64,000 nucleotides of DNA from Altererythrobacter lutimaris (GTDB taxonomy: Bacteria > Pseudomonadota > Alphaproteobacteria > Sphingomonadales > Sphingomonadaceae). Below are positions 45,300 through 54,399 of this stretch, piece by piece. The stretch is from NCBI RefSeq assembly GCF_013371495.1, contig NZ_JABWTA010000001.1, positions 310,001-374,000 on the forward strand. Direction: 5' to 3'. Positions within the stretch are counted from its first letter, which is position 1, and each line of letters begins with the position of its first letter. Below the pieces are notes generated by a model, which saw only the letters and a list, made by a program, of their open reading frames with translations, was not told where the DNA came from and made no database searches. The position numbers and the translations under genes were made by a program.

Positions 45300-45754
45300 A
45301 CGAGGTTCAATCGACGATAGAGTTGCCCGATCTTGCGGCGATGGCAGAATTTGGAGCGCGCATTGCCGCTCAGTTGCAGCCGGGCGATGTGGTCGAGCTG
45401 CGCGGCGATCTGGGTGCTGGCAAGTCGACGCTGGCGAGGGCGGTGCTCGCGGCCTTGGGTCATAAGGGCGATGTGCCTTCGCCGACTTTCACACTTATCG
45501 AACTGTATGATGATGCGGCGATGCGCATGCCGGTGGCGCATGCCGATTTCTATCGCTTGGATGATGCTGCAGAAGTGCTTGAACTGGGGCTGGATGATTA
45601 CCGCGAAGGTGCTGCATTGCTGGCTGAGTGGCCGGAAAAGGGAGGCGGTTTTGCGCATGAGCTGGCATGCCTGACAATAGAGCTGGAAATTGCGGAACAA
45701 GGTCGGCGCGCAATTGTCAGCGGCGGCAAGGCTTGGCAAGGACGTATGCCATGA
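45296..45754 (+). CDS. tsaE: tRNA threonylcarbamoyladenosine biosynthesis ATPase TsaE
   Basis: 152 residues. The Walker A GDLGAGKSTLARAVL near residue 37, the SPTFTLIELYD block and HADFYRLDDAAEVLELGLDDY identify TsaE, an ATPase that works with TsaB and TsaD to make t6A at position 37 of ANN-decoding tRNAs. It overlaps divL and amgK by four bases each (ATGA). Confidence 0.95.
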   Translation: MNEVQSTIELPDLAAMAEFGARIAAQLQPGDVVELRGDLGAGKSTLARAVLAALGHKGDVPSPTFTLIELYDDAAMRMPVAHADFYRLDDAAEVLELGLDDYREGAALLAEWPEKGGGFAHELACLTIELEIAEQGRRAIVSGGKAWQGRMP

Positions 45755-46746
45755 GCGACGCTGCTGAAACTCTCCCTTACGGGCTGATGGAATTCCTTGC
45801 GAGCGCGGGCTGGGCCGAGGCCGATATCGACCCGATACCCGGTGATGCTTCGTTCCGGCGCTATTTTCGCATTGCGAAAGAGGGGAAGCCGGCCATGCTG
45901 ATGCATGCGCCGCCGCCGCATGAAGACCCCAAGCCGTTCCTTCATGTGGCAGAGTGGCTCAACCGCAAAGGCATGCGTGCGCCCGAAATCTTCGCTGCTG
46001 ATGCAAAGCAAGGCTGGGTCCTGCTGGAAGACTTCGGTAATGACCGGATGCGTGACTGGATTGACGACAATCCTGCGGGCGAGACTGCTTGCTATGAAGG
46101 CGCAATCGACACTTTGGTGGACTTGCACCAGCATGAGGCCGGGCCATTCGCGCCCTATGATATGGCAGTCTATCTGCGTGAGACGACGCTGTTCACTGAA
46201 TGGTATTGTCCTGCCGCAGGGCAAGATGTCGACGCGGATGGCTACGAGGCCGCATGGCGCGCAGTGCTTACCCCGTTGCATGAACGTCAAAAGCCAAGTG
46301 TTACAGTGCTGCGCGATTATCATGCAGAAAACATCATGCTGCTGGGCGGCTCGCCAAGCGCGCCGCAAGGTCTGATTGATTTTCAGGACGCTCTTGTGGG
46401 GCATCCCGCCTATGATCTGGTCTCGCTACTGCAGGATGCGCGGCGCGACGTTTCCGAGGAGTTGGAGGCCGCGATGCTGGCGCGTTACGCGGAAGCAGCG
46501 CAGACAGACGAGCACTTCGCAGCCGACTATGCGCTCCTCGGCGCTCAGCGCAACGCGAAGATTGTCGGCATTTTCACGCGGCTCTGGAAGCGCGATGGCA
46601 AGCCGCGCTATCTCGATCTTATCCCGCGCGTGTGGCGCGCTATGGAGCGTGACTTGCAGCATCCCGCGCTAGCTCCCGTCGCCGCTTGGTTCGACGCCAA
46701 CATTCCGCAGGAATTGCGTGACGCGAAAGGAGGCAAGCTCGCATGA
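45751..46746 (+). CDS. amgK: N-acetylmuramate/N-acetylglucosamine kinase AmgK-like
   Basis: 331 residues of the aminoglycoside-phosphotransferase/kinase fold: GDASFRRYFRI near the N-terminus, VLLEDFGNDRM, the catalytic loop LRDYHAENIMLL and the metal-binding IDFQDALVGHPAYDLVSLL. Paired with a MurU-like nucleotidyltransferase, it fits the anomeric peptidoglycan-recycling route in which AmgK phosphorylates MurNAc at C1. The start at 45751 overlaps the tsaE stop (ATGA); the open frame upstream mirrors tsaE. Confidence 0.88.
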   Translation: MSDAAETLPYGLMEFLASAGWAEADIDPIPGDASFRRYFRIAKEGKPAMLMHAPPPHEDPKPFLHVAEWLNRKGMRAPEIFAADAKQGWVLLEDFGNDRMRDWIDDNPAGETACYEGAIDTLVDLHQHEAGPFAPYDMAVYLRETTLFTEWYCPAAGQDVDADGYEAAWRAVLTPLHERQKPSVTVLRDYHAENIMLLGGSPSAPQGLIDFQDALVGHPAYDLVSLLQDARRDVSEELEAAMLARYAEAAQTDEHFAADYALLGAQRNAKIVGIFTRLWKRDGKPRYLDLIPRVWRAMERDLQHPALAPVAAWFDANIPQELRDAKGGKLA

Positions 46747-47471
46747 GCGACAGCGCAAAGGGACTCGCCAGCGATACCGCGATGGTCATGGCAGCTGGTC
46801 TTGGCAAGCGCATGCGGCCGCTTACAGCGAGCCAACCAAAGCCTCTCGTGCGCGTTGCAGGCAAGCCTCTGATCGATCACGCGCTGGACCGGCTCACAGA
46901 AGCAGGCGTCGCAAAGGCTGTCGTCAATGTGCATTATCTCGCCGATGCCCTCGAAGCGCATGTGAAAGAGCGCGCCAAGCCAGCGGTGACTATCTCTGAC
47001 GAACGCGAGGTCCTGCTGGAAACCGGCGGAGGCATGATCAAGGCCCAGCCGCATCTTCCCGATCCGTTTTTCTGCCTGAATGCGGACAATATCTGGCTCG
47101 ATGGGCCGCGCAACGCTTTCGATGATTTGTCGCGCGTGTGGGACGCAGAACGGATGGATGCATTGCTGCTGGTTGTCCCGCATTCACGCGCTGCCAATTT
47201 CACCGGCCCTGGTGACTTCCACATGGATGCGCAAGGCCGTTTGAGCCGCCGTCAGACTGGCCGGATCGCGCCTTTCATCTACACCGGTATCCAGCTGGTT
47301 TCGCACCGGCTCTTGCGCGATGCGCCTGACGGCAAGTTCTCGACCAATGTGCTGTGGACCCGCGCGATGGAAGAAGACCGCTTGTTCGGGACGAGCTTCA
47401 CCGGCCAATGGTTTGAAGTCGGCACGCCTGACGCGATCAAGCCGACGGAGATCGCCTTAGGTCGTGGCTGA
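46743..47471 (+). CDS. murU: N-acetylmuramate-1-phosphate uridylyltransferase MurU-like
   Basis: 242 residues of the nucleotidyltransferase family: AMVMAAGLGKRMRPLTASQPKPLVRVAGKPLIDH, then LLETGGGMIKAQPHL and FCLNADNIW, typical of sugar-1-phosphate nucleotidyltransferases. Downstream of amgK it likely converts MurNAc-1-phosphate to UDP-MurNAc, feeding recycled wall sugar back to synthesis and bypassing MurA. A mannose-1-phosphate guanylyltransferase-like activity is the main alternative. Overlaps amgK by four bases and addB by eight. Confidence 0.87.
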   Translation: MSDSAKGLASDTAMVMAAGLGKRMRPLTASQPKPLVRVAGKPLIDHALDRLTEAGVAKAVVNVHYLADALEAHVKERAKPAVTISDEREVLLETGGGMIKAQPHLPDPFFCLNADNIWLDGPRNAFDDLSRVWDAERMDALLLVVPHSRAANFTGPGDFHMDAQGRLSRRQTGRIAPFIYTGIQLVSHRLLRDAPDGKFSTNVLWTRAMEEDRLFGTSFTGQWFEVGTPDAIKPTEIALGRG

Positions 47472-50400
47472 GCGCGAAGGTCCCAGCGTCTATTCCATTG
47501 CCGCACATCGCGGCTTTGCCGATGCGCTCGTGGCGGGGCTGGTGCCGCGATATGATGAAGGCGCACTCGGTCTCGCCAATCTGACATTACTGCTGCCGAG
47601 CGCGCGTGCTGCGCGGACTGTATCGGAAGCCTTTATCCGCCACGCGGGAGAGCAAGGCCGCAAGGGCCTGTTGATGCCGCGTATGGCGATGGTCGGCGAT
47701 CTCGATCTGGACGAGACGTTGGGTGCTTTGCTCGACCCGCTGGGCACGTCGGACATTCCGCCTGCGGTGGAGCCAACGCGGCGCTGGCTCGAGCTGGAGC
47801 GCATTCTGGCCACAGAATTGGAGGCGGAGGAGGGCGAGGCTCCTTCTCGTGCAGCGACGCTGCGTATGGCACGCGAATTTGCCAGTACGATGGACCGATT
47901 GCTGGTCGAGGAAATTGCGCCTCAGGACTTGCTAAGCGAGCGCGTGCTGAGCCTCATTCCCGAACTTTCAGAGCATTTGAAAGAAAGCACACGGGTTTTC
48001 GCACGCGTTCTGGCCCGCTGGCAGGCGTGGCTCGATGAGCATGGTCTGGTCGATGCTGCCGAGCGCCGCAATCGCCTGTTTGAACGCGCTGCGCGGCAAT
48101 GGCGCGCCGATCCGCCGGAAGGGCCGATTGTTGCAGCCGGCGTGACCAGTGCTGCCCCTGCATTGGCGAAGCTGTTGCGCGTGATTGCGGACTTGTCTCA
48201 GGGGGCGGTTATCCTGCCGGACCTGGATTTAGCGATGGGCGATGAAGCGTGGGAAGAACTGGGCCGAGCAGGGCGGCCATCGCCTGATAGCGATGAAGTG
48301 TTCGCGCGCTCTGATGCGGTTACGCATCCGCAATACCATTTGAAGCTGCTGCTCAACCGGATGAGTGTCAATCGCAGCGAAGTGCAAGCCTGGCACAGGC
48401 GCGGGCTCGGCGCTTCCGCTCCACAGCGATCAAAAGCGGTCTCCGCGCTGTTTTTGCCTCCGCAAGCGAGCAAGGTCTGGAGCACCATGCCCGCAGAGGA
48501 ACGCCGCTTTTCCGATCTGCGCTTGCTGGAAAGCGCAACCAGCGAAGAAGAAGCGCAGGCGATCGCGATCCTTGTGCGCGAGGCGTTGGAGACGCCGGAA
48601 AAGCGTGTTGCAGTCATCACACCTGATCGCGGGTTGGCGCGGCGGGTCTCGCAGCATTTGCAGCGTTGGAACATCGCTGCAGACGATACCGCCGGTCGCC
48701 CGCTTGATCTGACCCCAGCCGGGCGGTTGTCCCTGCTGCTCGCCGAGATTGCGAGCGAAGGGCCGCTACCCGTTCCGCTTGTTGCGGCGCTGGGGCACCC
48801 CTTAGTGCAGCGCGACGGCAATCGCGGTGCGTGGCTCGCTAGCCTGCGGGCGTTCGAATGCAAGCTTCGAGGACCGCGGCCAACTCCGGGGCTTGCGCCT
48901 TTGGGAACGCTGGCAAAGCTGGCGGGGCAAGAGGAATGGTGGAGCGCAGTTGAAACCACTCTCTTGCCACTCGTCGCGCTTTCAGAACGCGATGATGTGA
49001 CGCTGGAAGAAGCGCTCAACCTCATTGCCGAGGCGGCAGAGGCGCTGGCGGGTGAAGCGATCTGGAGCGCGGAAGATGGCCGTGCACTGAGCGCATTTGT
49101 CGAGGATTTGCGTGCACAGGCGAGCGTGACTGAAACGCGGCTTGCGCCATCGGATTTGCACTCAGCTCTTAGCGATGCAATGGCTGAGATTGCTGTGCGT
49201 CCTCCTTATGGCGGCCATCCGCGCGTTGCGATCTACGGCCTGCTGGAATCGCGCATGACGCGCGCAGATCTTGTGATTTGCGCAGGCCTCAATGAAGGGA
49301 CCTGGCCGGGGGTTCCGGGACCTGATCCGATCTTAGCTCCGGCACTGCTGCGCGCTTTGGGTGTGCCGGCCAATGACTTCCGCATCGGTCTTGCCGCGCA
49401 CGATCTTGCAGGCGCACTAGGCGCGCCGGAAGTGGTGGTGAGCCGGGCGCTACGCGATGCCGACGGACCGACGATACCGTCACGGTTCCTGTCCCGCATC
49501 GAAGCTCTGCTCGGCGAAAAAGGCGTTACCGCGCATCGCGATGTCGAGGTCCCTCAGCTCGCGCAACAACTGGACCGCGCTGTGCAGCGGGGAGAGGATT
49601 ATCCTCGCCCGAAACCAGACCCGTCTTCCGAGCTAAGGCAAGTCGACATTCGCGTGACAGCTTTGGACCGGTTGCTGGGCGATCCGTACCAGTTTTACGC
49701 GCAGTCGATCCTCGATCTCCGCAAGCTCGACCCGCTTGATGGCGATGTGACGCAGGATCCCGCATGGAAGGGTACGCTCGCGCATGACATGATCGAGGAA
49801 TGGCACAGGGTCAGCCGCAAAGATCCGGATGTATCCATCGAGACTGTCGCGCGCGAAGTGCTCGCGCGGGAGAATGCGCATCCGCTGCTGCGCGGCCTAT
49901 GGTTGCCGCGCTTGCTGGAAGGCCTCAAATGGGCGGAAGAGACAGTCAATGCACAAGAGGGGCGCGAGGTTCTCGGTGTTGAGCTCGATGGCGCAATGCA
50001 GGTCGATGGCGTCAAGATTTACGGGCGCGCGGACCGGATCGACCGGCTTGAAGATGGCAGCCTTGCGATCATTGACTACAAGACCGGTAAGCCGCCTAGT
50101 CGGATGCAAGTTTCAGAAGGCTTTGCTCTGCAATTGGGATTGCTGGGGCTTGTCGCCAGCGCTGGATCATTCGAAGGCGCAGGTGGTCAATTGCTGACAG
50201 GTGATGCGTCCAAGTTCGAATATTGGTCGCTCGCAAAAGACAAGGATACATTCGGCTACATTTATCCCGCCACGAAAGAAACAGATCGACAGATGGGGCT
50301 TACGGCTGAAGAGTTCCTGCCCAAACACGAGGAGTATCTCCACGCAGCGATCCGCGATTACATCAAGGGTCGCGAGCCTTTCACAGCCAAGCTCAATCCC

Positions 50401-50487
50401 GACTATCCCGGTTATGCCGATTACGATCAGCTGATGCGGCTGGAAGAATGGCAGATTTCGCTCGCCGATGATGGGGATGATGCATGA
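47464..50487 (+). CDS. addB: Double-strand break repair nuclease subunit AddB
   Basis: 1007 residues from a GTG at 47464 that overlaps murU. The N-terminal helicase-like part (LTLLLPSARAARTVSEAFIRHAG) lacks a Walker A motif. The C-terminal RecB-type nuclease shows VDGVKIYGRADRIDRLEDGSLAIIDYKTGK, with the catalytic Asp and Asp-Tyr-Lys. Only two cysteines are seen in the whole protein, neither in the nuclease domain, so the four-cysteine Fe-S cluster of Bacillus AddB is absent. With AddA it resects double-strand ends to start recombination. Overlaps addA by four bases. Confidence 0.93.
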   Translation: MAEREGPSVYSIAAHRGFADALVAGLVPRYDEGALGLANLTLLLPSARAARTVSEAFIRHAGEQGRKGLLMPRMAMVGDLDLDETLGALLDPLGTSDIPPAVEPTRRWLELERILATELEAEEGEAPSRAATLRMAREFASTMDRLLVEEIAPQDLLSERVLSLIPELSEHLKESTRVFARVLARWQAWLDEHGLVDAAERRNRLFERAARQWRADPPEGPIVAAGVTSAAPALAKLLRVIADLSQGAVILPDLDLAMGDEAWEELGRAGRPSPDSDEVFARSDAVTHPQYHLKLLLNRMSVNRSEVQAWHRRGLGASAPQRSKAVSALFLPPQASKVWSTMPAEERRFSDLRLLESATSEEEAQAIAILVREALETPEKRVAVITPDRGLARRVSQHLQRWNIAADDTAGRPLDLTPAGRLSLLLAEIASEGPLPVPLVAALGHPLVQRDGNRGAWLASLRAFECKLRGPRPTPGLAPLGTLAKLAGQEEWWSAVETTLLPLVALSERDDVTLEEALNLIAEAAEALAGEAIWSAEDGRALSAFVEDLRAQASVTETRLAPSDLHSALSDAMAEIAVRPPYGGHPRVAIYGLLESRMTRADLVICAGLNEGTWPGVPGPDPILAPALLRALGVPANDFRIGLAAHDLAGALGAPEVVVSRALRDADGPTIPSRFLSRIEALLGEKGVTAHRDVEVPQLAQQLDRAVQRGEDYPRPKPDPSSELRQVDIRVTALDRLLGDPYQFYAQSILDLRKLDPLDGDVTQDPAWKGTLAHDMIEEWHRVSRKDPDVSIETVAREVLARENAHPLLRGLWLPRLLEGLKWAEETVNAQEGREVLGVELDGAMQVDGVKIYGRADRIDRLEDGSLAIIDYKTGKPPSRMQVSEGFALQLGLLGLVASAGSFEGAGGQLLTGDASKFEYWSLAKDKDTFGYIYPATKETDRQMGLTAEEFLPKHEEYLHAAIRDYIKGREPFTAKLNPDYPGYADYDQLMRLEEWQISLADDGDDA

Positions 50488-53400
50488 GCGGCGCGGTCTA
50501 TCCTCTCGCAGGCAATCAGCAGCACGCGGTCGATCCGGAGGAGAGCGTCTGGCTCTCTGCCTCGGCCGGAACAGGCAAGACGCAAGTCTTGTCCGCACGT
50601 GTGCTTCGCTTGCTGCTGCAGCCGCGCGTCGATCCGAGCGATATTCTTTGCCTCACGTTCACCAAGGCAGGCGCTGCGGAAATGGCGGTGCGGATCAATG
50701 ACGTGCTCGCGCGCTGGGTCCGGCTGGAGGATACTCTGCTCTCGCAAGAGCTAGCCCATCTGGGCGCACCGACCGACCCAGATACCCGCGAGAAAGCGCG
50801 CACTTTGTTTGCTAGCGTGCTCGATTGTCCGGGCGGAGGCCTCAGGATCGATACGATCCACGCCTTCTCGCAATGGCTGCTTGCAAACTTCCCGCAAGAG
50901 GCCGGATTGCAGCCCGGGATGCGGCCAATCGAAGACCGCGAGCGGGAGATCCTCGCGCGGGATGTCCTGGCCGATATGCTGGTCGATGCCGAGCGGGCGA
51001 GCGATGCTCAGACGCTTGACGCGGTTGCGGAGTTTACACGCCGCAAGGGGGCGGATGCGCTGCGCGGCTGGTTGATGCGCTGCGCATCACACGAAGATCT
51101 GTGGTTTGGCCAGAGCGCATGGCAAGCGCCGATGCGCGCGCAGGTGATGCAGCTGCTGGGTTTGCCGGTTGATGCGGATGAAAACTGGGTCGCCGAAGCG
51201 CTTTCACCAGAGGTTTTTCCAGACGAAACGCTGCGTGCCATGCTCCCGACATTGCAGGGCTGGAACGCGAAAAACGGGCAAAATAGTGCAGAGTTTATAG
51301 GTGTTTGGCTCGCGGCGGATTTGACTGCGCGCGGCGACTTGCTCGAGCAGTTTTACGACACGATCCTCAAGAAGGACGGCCTTCCGCGGGTGATGAAAAA
51401 ACCCTGCGATACGGACCCGAACTTTGCGAATTATCAGGATCGCATCGCTGAAGGCGTGGCGGAAGTCGCTGAGCGGAAAAGGCTTATCGAGCTATCGGGT
51501 TTCCTGACGCCGGCGCTTGAATTGGCGCGGCATTTTGCGATTTCCTGGCGTGATGCAAAGCAGCGTGAAGGACTGCTCGACTTCGACGATCTCATTGCGA
51601 TGGCGGCTAAGCTCCTGTCGCAAAAGGATTCTGCAGCATGGATCCGCTATAAGCTCGACCGCCAGTTTGACCATATTCTCGTCGATGAAGCGCAGGACAC
51701 CAATGCGAGCCAATGGACAATCATCCTTGACGGGTTGATCGACGACTTTTTCGCAGGCGAAGGCGCGCGCGATGACCGCGTGCGAACCATCTTTACCGTC
51801 GGCGATTACAAGCAAGCAATCTTTGGTTTTCAAGGCACTAGCCCGGAGAATTTTGAAGCGGCCAAACGGCGTGTAAAAGCCATGATGGCCGGCGCGGCAG
51901 AAAATGCTGGCAACTTGCGCGGCGGTAAAAAGCCAAGCGAACTCAAGGACATGGATCTAGCGCGCAGTTTCCGCACGACGCAGCCTGTGCTCGACTTCGT
52001 AGATGCGGCGATTGCAGCGATAGGGTCTGAAACACTCGGCCTTTCCACCCCCGCAGAGCGCCATCAAGGCTTTGATAAAGCAGGGCTCGTGACGCTGTGG
52101 GAGCCGGTCAGATCGGACGCTGGAGATGACCCCGAGACAAGCCGAGATGAGGGCGAGATCAGCCAAGATAGCTGGCTTGCAAGGCATGATAGAAAGCTTG
52201 CGGACAAGATAGCCGAGCAAGTCCATCGCTGGCTAAATGACGAGCCATTCATCCTCGAGAAGGGCACGCCGCGCCGCGCCACCGCTGGCGACATCATGGT
52301 GCTCGTCCGCAAGCGCAAGGAGCTCGCTTCGCTGATTGTTGGCCGCTTACATGCACGCGGGGTTCCGGTAGCCGGCGTTGATCGCTTGCGCCTCGGCGCG
52401 CCGCTTGCCGTCAAGGACGTTCTCGCAGCGCTGCGTTTTGCTTCGCAGCCGTTGGACGACCTGAGCCTCGCAAACCTGCTGTCCTCGCCGCTCATCGGTT
52501 GGAGCCAGGACGATCTGCTTGAGCATGTCCCGCGCAAGCCCAAGCAACGCTTGTGGGATCACTTGCGTGCGAGCGAAGACCCCAAGGTGGAGCAAACCGT
52601 CGCGCAGCTTCGCGAGCTGCTCGCGCGGGCTGACTTCGACACACCACAAGCGCTGATCGCATGGCTGCTGACCGGACCGTGGCAAGGCCGTGCAAGGCTT
52701 ATCGCGCGGTTGGGCCGCGAAGCCAATGATCCGCTTGATGAGCTGCTTAACGCATCCTTCGCATATGAAGCGACCGCGACGCCCAGTCTGGCAGGCTTCA
52801 TCCAGTGGTTTGACGCAGGCGACGGCGAATTGAAGCGCGATCCCGGAGGAGATGCCGATCAAGTCCGCGTCATGACGGTGCACGGGTCGAAAGGCTTGCA
52901 AGCGCCGATTGTCATCCTTGCCGATGCGACGGGCAGTCCGGGGCAGGGGAGCGATATCGCTTTGCCCGAACGATTGCCTGAAGCGCTCTCGGGCCGATCA
53001 GAGCCGCGCCAGATCCCGATCCCTGGTCTTTCCAAAGCCGAGCGCGCAGGTCCGGTCGAAGAAGCCTTTGAGCGCGCGACAATCGAAGACATGAAAGAGC
53101 ATTGGCGGCTTCTTTACGTCGCAATGACGCGCGCGGAAGAAGCACTATTCATCGGCGGATCGCTGGGGCCGCGCAACAAGGAAGGCCCGCCGGAAGACAG
53201 TTGGTACGCGCGTCTGGCGCCGCTGTTTGGCGAAGAGGCACTGAGCTATGATATATGGGGCGCGCGGCGTGAAAGAGGCTATCGCGCTGAGTGGATGCCT
53301 TCAGACGATGCAGTGGAGGCCGAACAAACGACAGAGCCTGAGCTCCCGGCATGGCTGCGCAAGCCCATTGGTCCTGAACCGCGTCCGCCTAAGCCGCTTG

Positions 53401-53975
53401 CGCCGTCCTCGGCTGGTGAGGAAGCAGGCGCTGATCCTCCGTTGAGGCCCGCCGATGCCAAGATTGCCGCGCGGCGCGGGGTGATCCTCCACCGCTTGCT
53501 CGAACGCTTGCCCGATGTGGCGGTAGCCGAGCGTGAAGCGAAAGCCGCGGCATGGCTTGCGCAACAAGCCTGGGATTTAAGCGAAGCGGAACGCGCTGAC
53601 ATCCTCGCAAGCGCGCTCAGCGTGATTGCAACGCCCGAATTTGCAGAGATTTTCGTGCCGGGCTCGCTTGCCGAAGTCCCGCTCGCTGCGACGGTAGGCG
53701 GAGAAGTGATTGCGGGTATCGCGGATCGTCTTCTGGTGACTGACGAGGCGGTGACAGTCGTCGATTTCAAGACCACGCGTCGTCCTCCAGCAAGTGAAGC
53801 GGAAATCGCTCGGCCTATCCTCAAACAGATGGCGGCCTATGTCGCAGCGCTGGAAGCGATCTATCCGGATCGGCCCGTCCGTGCAGCGGTGCTTTACACC
53901 CACGCGCCGCGCCTCATTGCGCTGTCCGACGCTGCATTACAGCCGCACAAGGCCGCCTTTGTGGACAGTGAGTAA
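50484..53975 (+). CDS. addA: Double-strand break repair helicase-nuclease AddA
   Basis: 1163 residues, normal for AddA. Superfamily 1 helicase motifs: Walker A WLSASAGTGKTQVLSARVL near residue 24, ILCLTFTKAGAAEMAVRI, Walker B ILVDEAQDTNASQW, FTVGDYKQAIFGFQG, RVMTVHGSKGLQAPIVILADA and LLYVAMTRAEEALFI. The C-terminal nuclease has GIADRLLVTDEAVTVVDFKTTRRPP with the catalytic Asp-Phe-Lys. AddA supplies the 3'-5' motor and one nuclease. A short gap of 75 bases separates it from trxA. Confidence 0.97.
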   Translation: MSGAVYPLAGNQQHAVDPEESVWLSASAGTGKTQVLSARVLRLLLQPRVDPSDILCLTFTKAGAAEMAVRINDVLARWVRLEDTLLSQELAHLGAPTDPDTREKARTLFASVLDCPGGGLRIDTIHAFSQWLLANFPQEAGLQPGMRPIEDREREILARDVLADMLVDAERASDAQTLDAVAEFTRRKGADALRGWLMRCASHEDLWFGQSAWQAPMRAQVMQLLGLPVDADENWVAEALSPEVFPDETLRAMLPTLQGWNAKNGQNSAEFIGVWLAADLTARGDLLEQFYDTILKKDGLPRVMKKPCDTDPNFANYQDRIAEGVAEVAERKRLIELSGFLTPALELARHFAISWRDAKQREGLLDFDDLIAMAAKLLSQKDSAAWIRYKLDRQFDHILVDEAQDTNASQWTIILDGLIDDFFAGEGARDDRVRTIFTVGDYKQAIFGFQGTSPENFEAAKRRVKAMMAGAAENAGNLRGGKKPSELKDMDLARSFRTTQPVLDFVDAAIAAIGSETLGLSTPAERHQGFDKAGLVTLWEPVRSDAGDDPETSRDEGEISQDSWLARHDRKLADKIAEQVHRWLNDEPFILEKGTPRRATAGDIMVLVRKRKELASLIVGRLHARGVPVAGVDRLRLGAPLAVKDVLAALRFASQPLDDLSLANLLSSPLIGWSQDDLLEHVPRKPKQRLWDHLRASEDPKVEQTVAQLRELLARADFDTPQALIAWLLTGPWQGRARLIARLGREANDPLDELLNASFAYEATATPSLAGFIQWFDAGDGELKRDPGGDADQVRVMTVHGSKGLQAPIVILADATGSPGQGSDIALPERLPEALSGRSEPRQIPIPGLSKAERAGPVEEAFERATIEDMKEHWRLLYVAMTRAEEALFIGGSLGPRNKEGPPEDSWYARLAPLFGEEALSYDIWGARRERGYRAEWMPSDDAVEAEQTTEPELPAWLRKPIGPEPRPPKPLAPSSAGEEAGADPPLRPADAKIAARRGVILHRLLERLPDVAVAEREAKAAAWLAQQAWDLSEAERADILASALSVIATPEFAEIFVPGSLAEVPLAATVGGEVIAGIADRLLVTDEAVTVVDFKTTRRPPASEAEIARPILKQMAAYVAALEAIYPDRPVRAAVLYTHAPRLIALSDAALQPHKAAFVDSE

Positions 53976-54050
53976 TCCTTGTGAGCCGTAACCGTTGTGC
54001 TCGCGCTCACGAAGCTTACATTGAACGCAACACGAATAAGGAGAACCATC

Positions 54051-54371
54051 ATGGCTACTGTCGAAGTAACCGATGCAAGCTGGCAGAGCGAAGTGCTCGA
54101 AGCGGACAAGCCCGTTCTGGTCGATTTCTGGGCCGATTGGTGCGGTCCGTGCAAGATGATCGCGCCTGCGCTGGAAGAGATCAGCGACGAACTGGGTGAT
54201 CGGGTCACGATCGCCAAGATGGACATTATGGAGAACCCCGATACGCCTGGTAAGCTTGGCGTGCAGGGCATCCCTTACCTCGCGCTGTACAAAGGCGGCG
54301 AGATTGTCGCTCAGCTGCAAGGCGCCCGTCCGAAAAGCCAGCTGAAGCAGTGGCTTGAAGGCGAACTCTAA
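54051..54371 (+). CDS. trxA: Thioredoxin
   Basis: 106 residues with the canonical active site WADWCGPCKMIAP (Cys31 and Cys34) and the cis-Pro loop GIPYLALYKGG. It reduces protein disulfides in the cytoplasm. AAGGAGAA lies six bases before the ATG. It follows addA in the same direction, a common arrangement in Alphaproteobacteria, but its strong own site and the 75-base gap suggest it also has its own promoter. Confidence 0.97.
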   Translation: MATVEVTDASWQSEVLEADKPVLVDFWADWCGPCKMIAPALEEISDELGDRVTIAKMDIMENPDTPGKLGVQGIPYLALYKGGEIVAQLQGARPKSQLKQWLEGEL

Positions 54372-54384
54372 GACCTCATTTGAG

Positions 54385-54398
54385 GCCTGATTTCAGGC
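54385..54398. terminator. Short hairpin between trxA and hisN
   Basis: GCCTGA-TT-TCAGGC is a perfect 6-bp inverted repeat just before the convergent hisN stop. An adjacent CCTCA/TGAGG pair (54374-54385) overlaps it. Weak terminator candidate without a T-run. Confidence 0.4.
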
Positions 54399-54399
54399 T

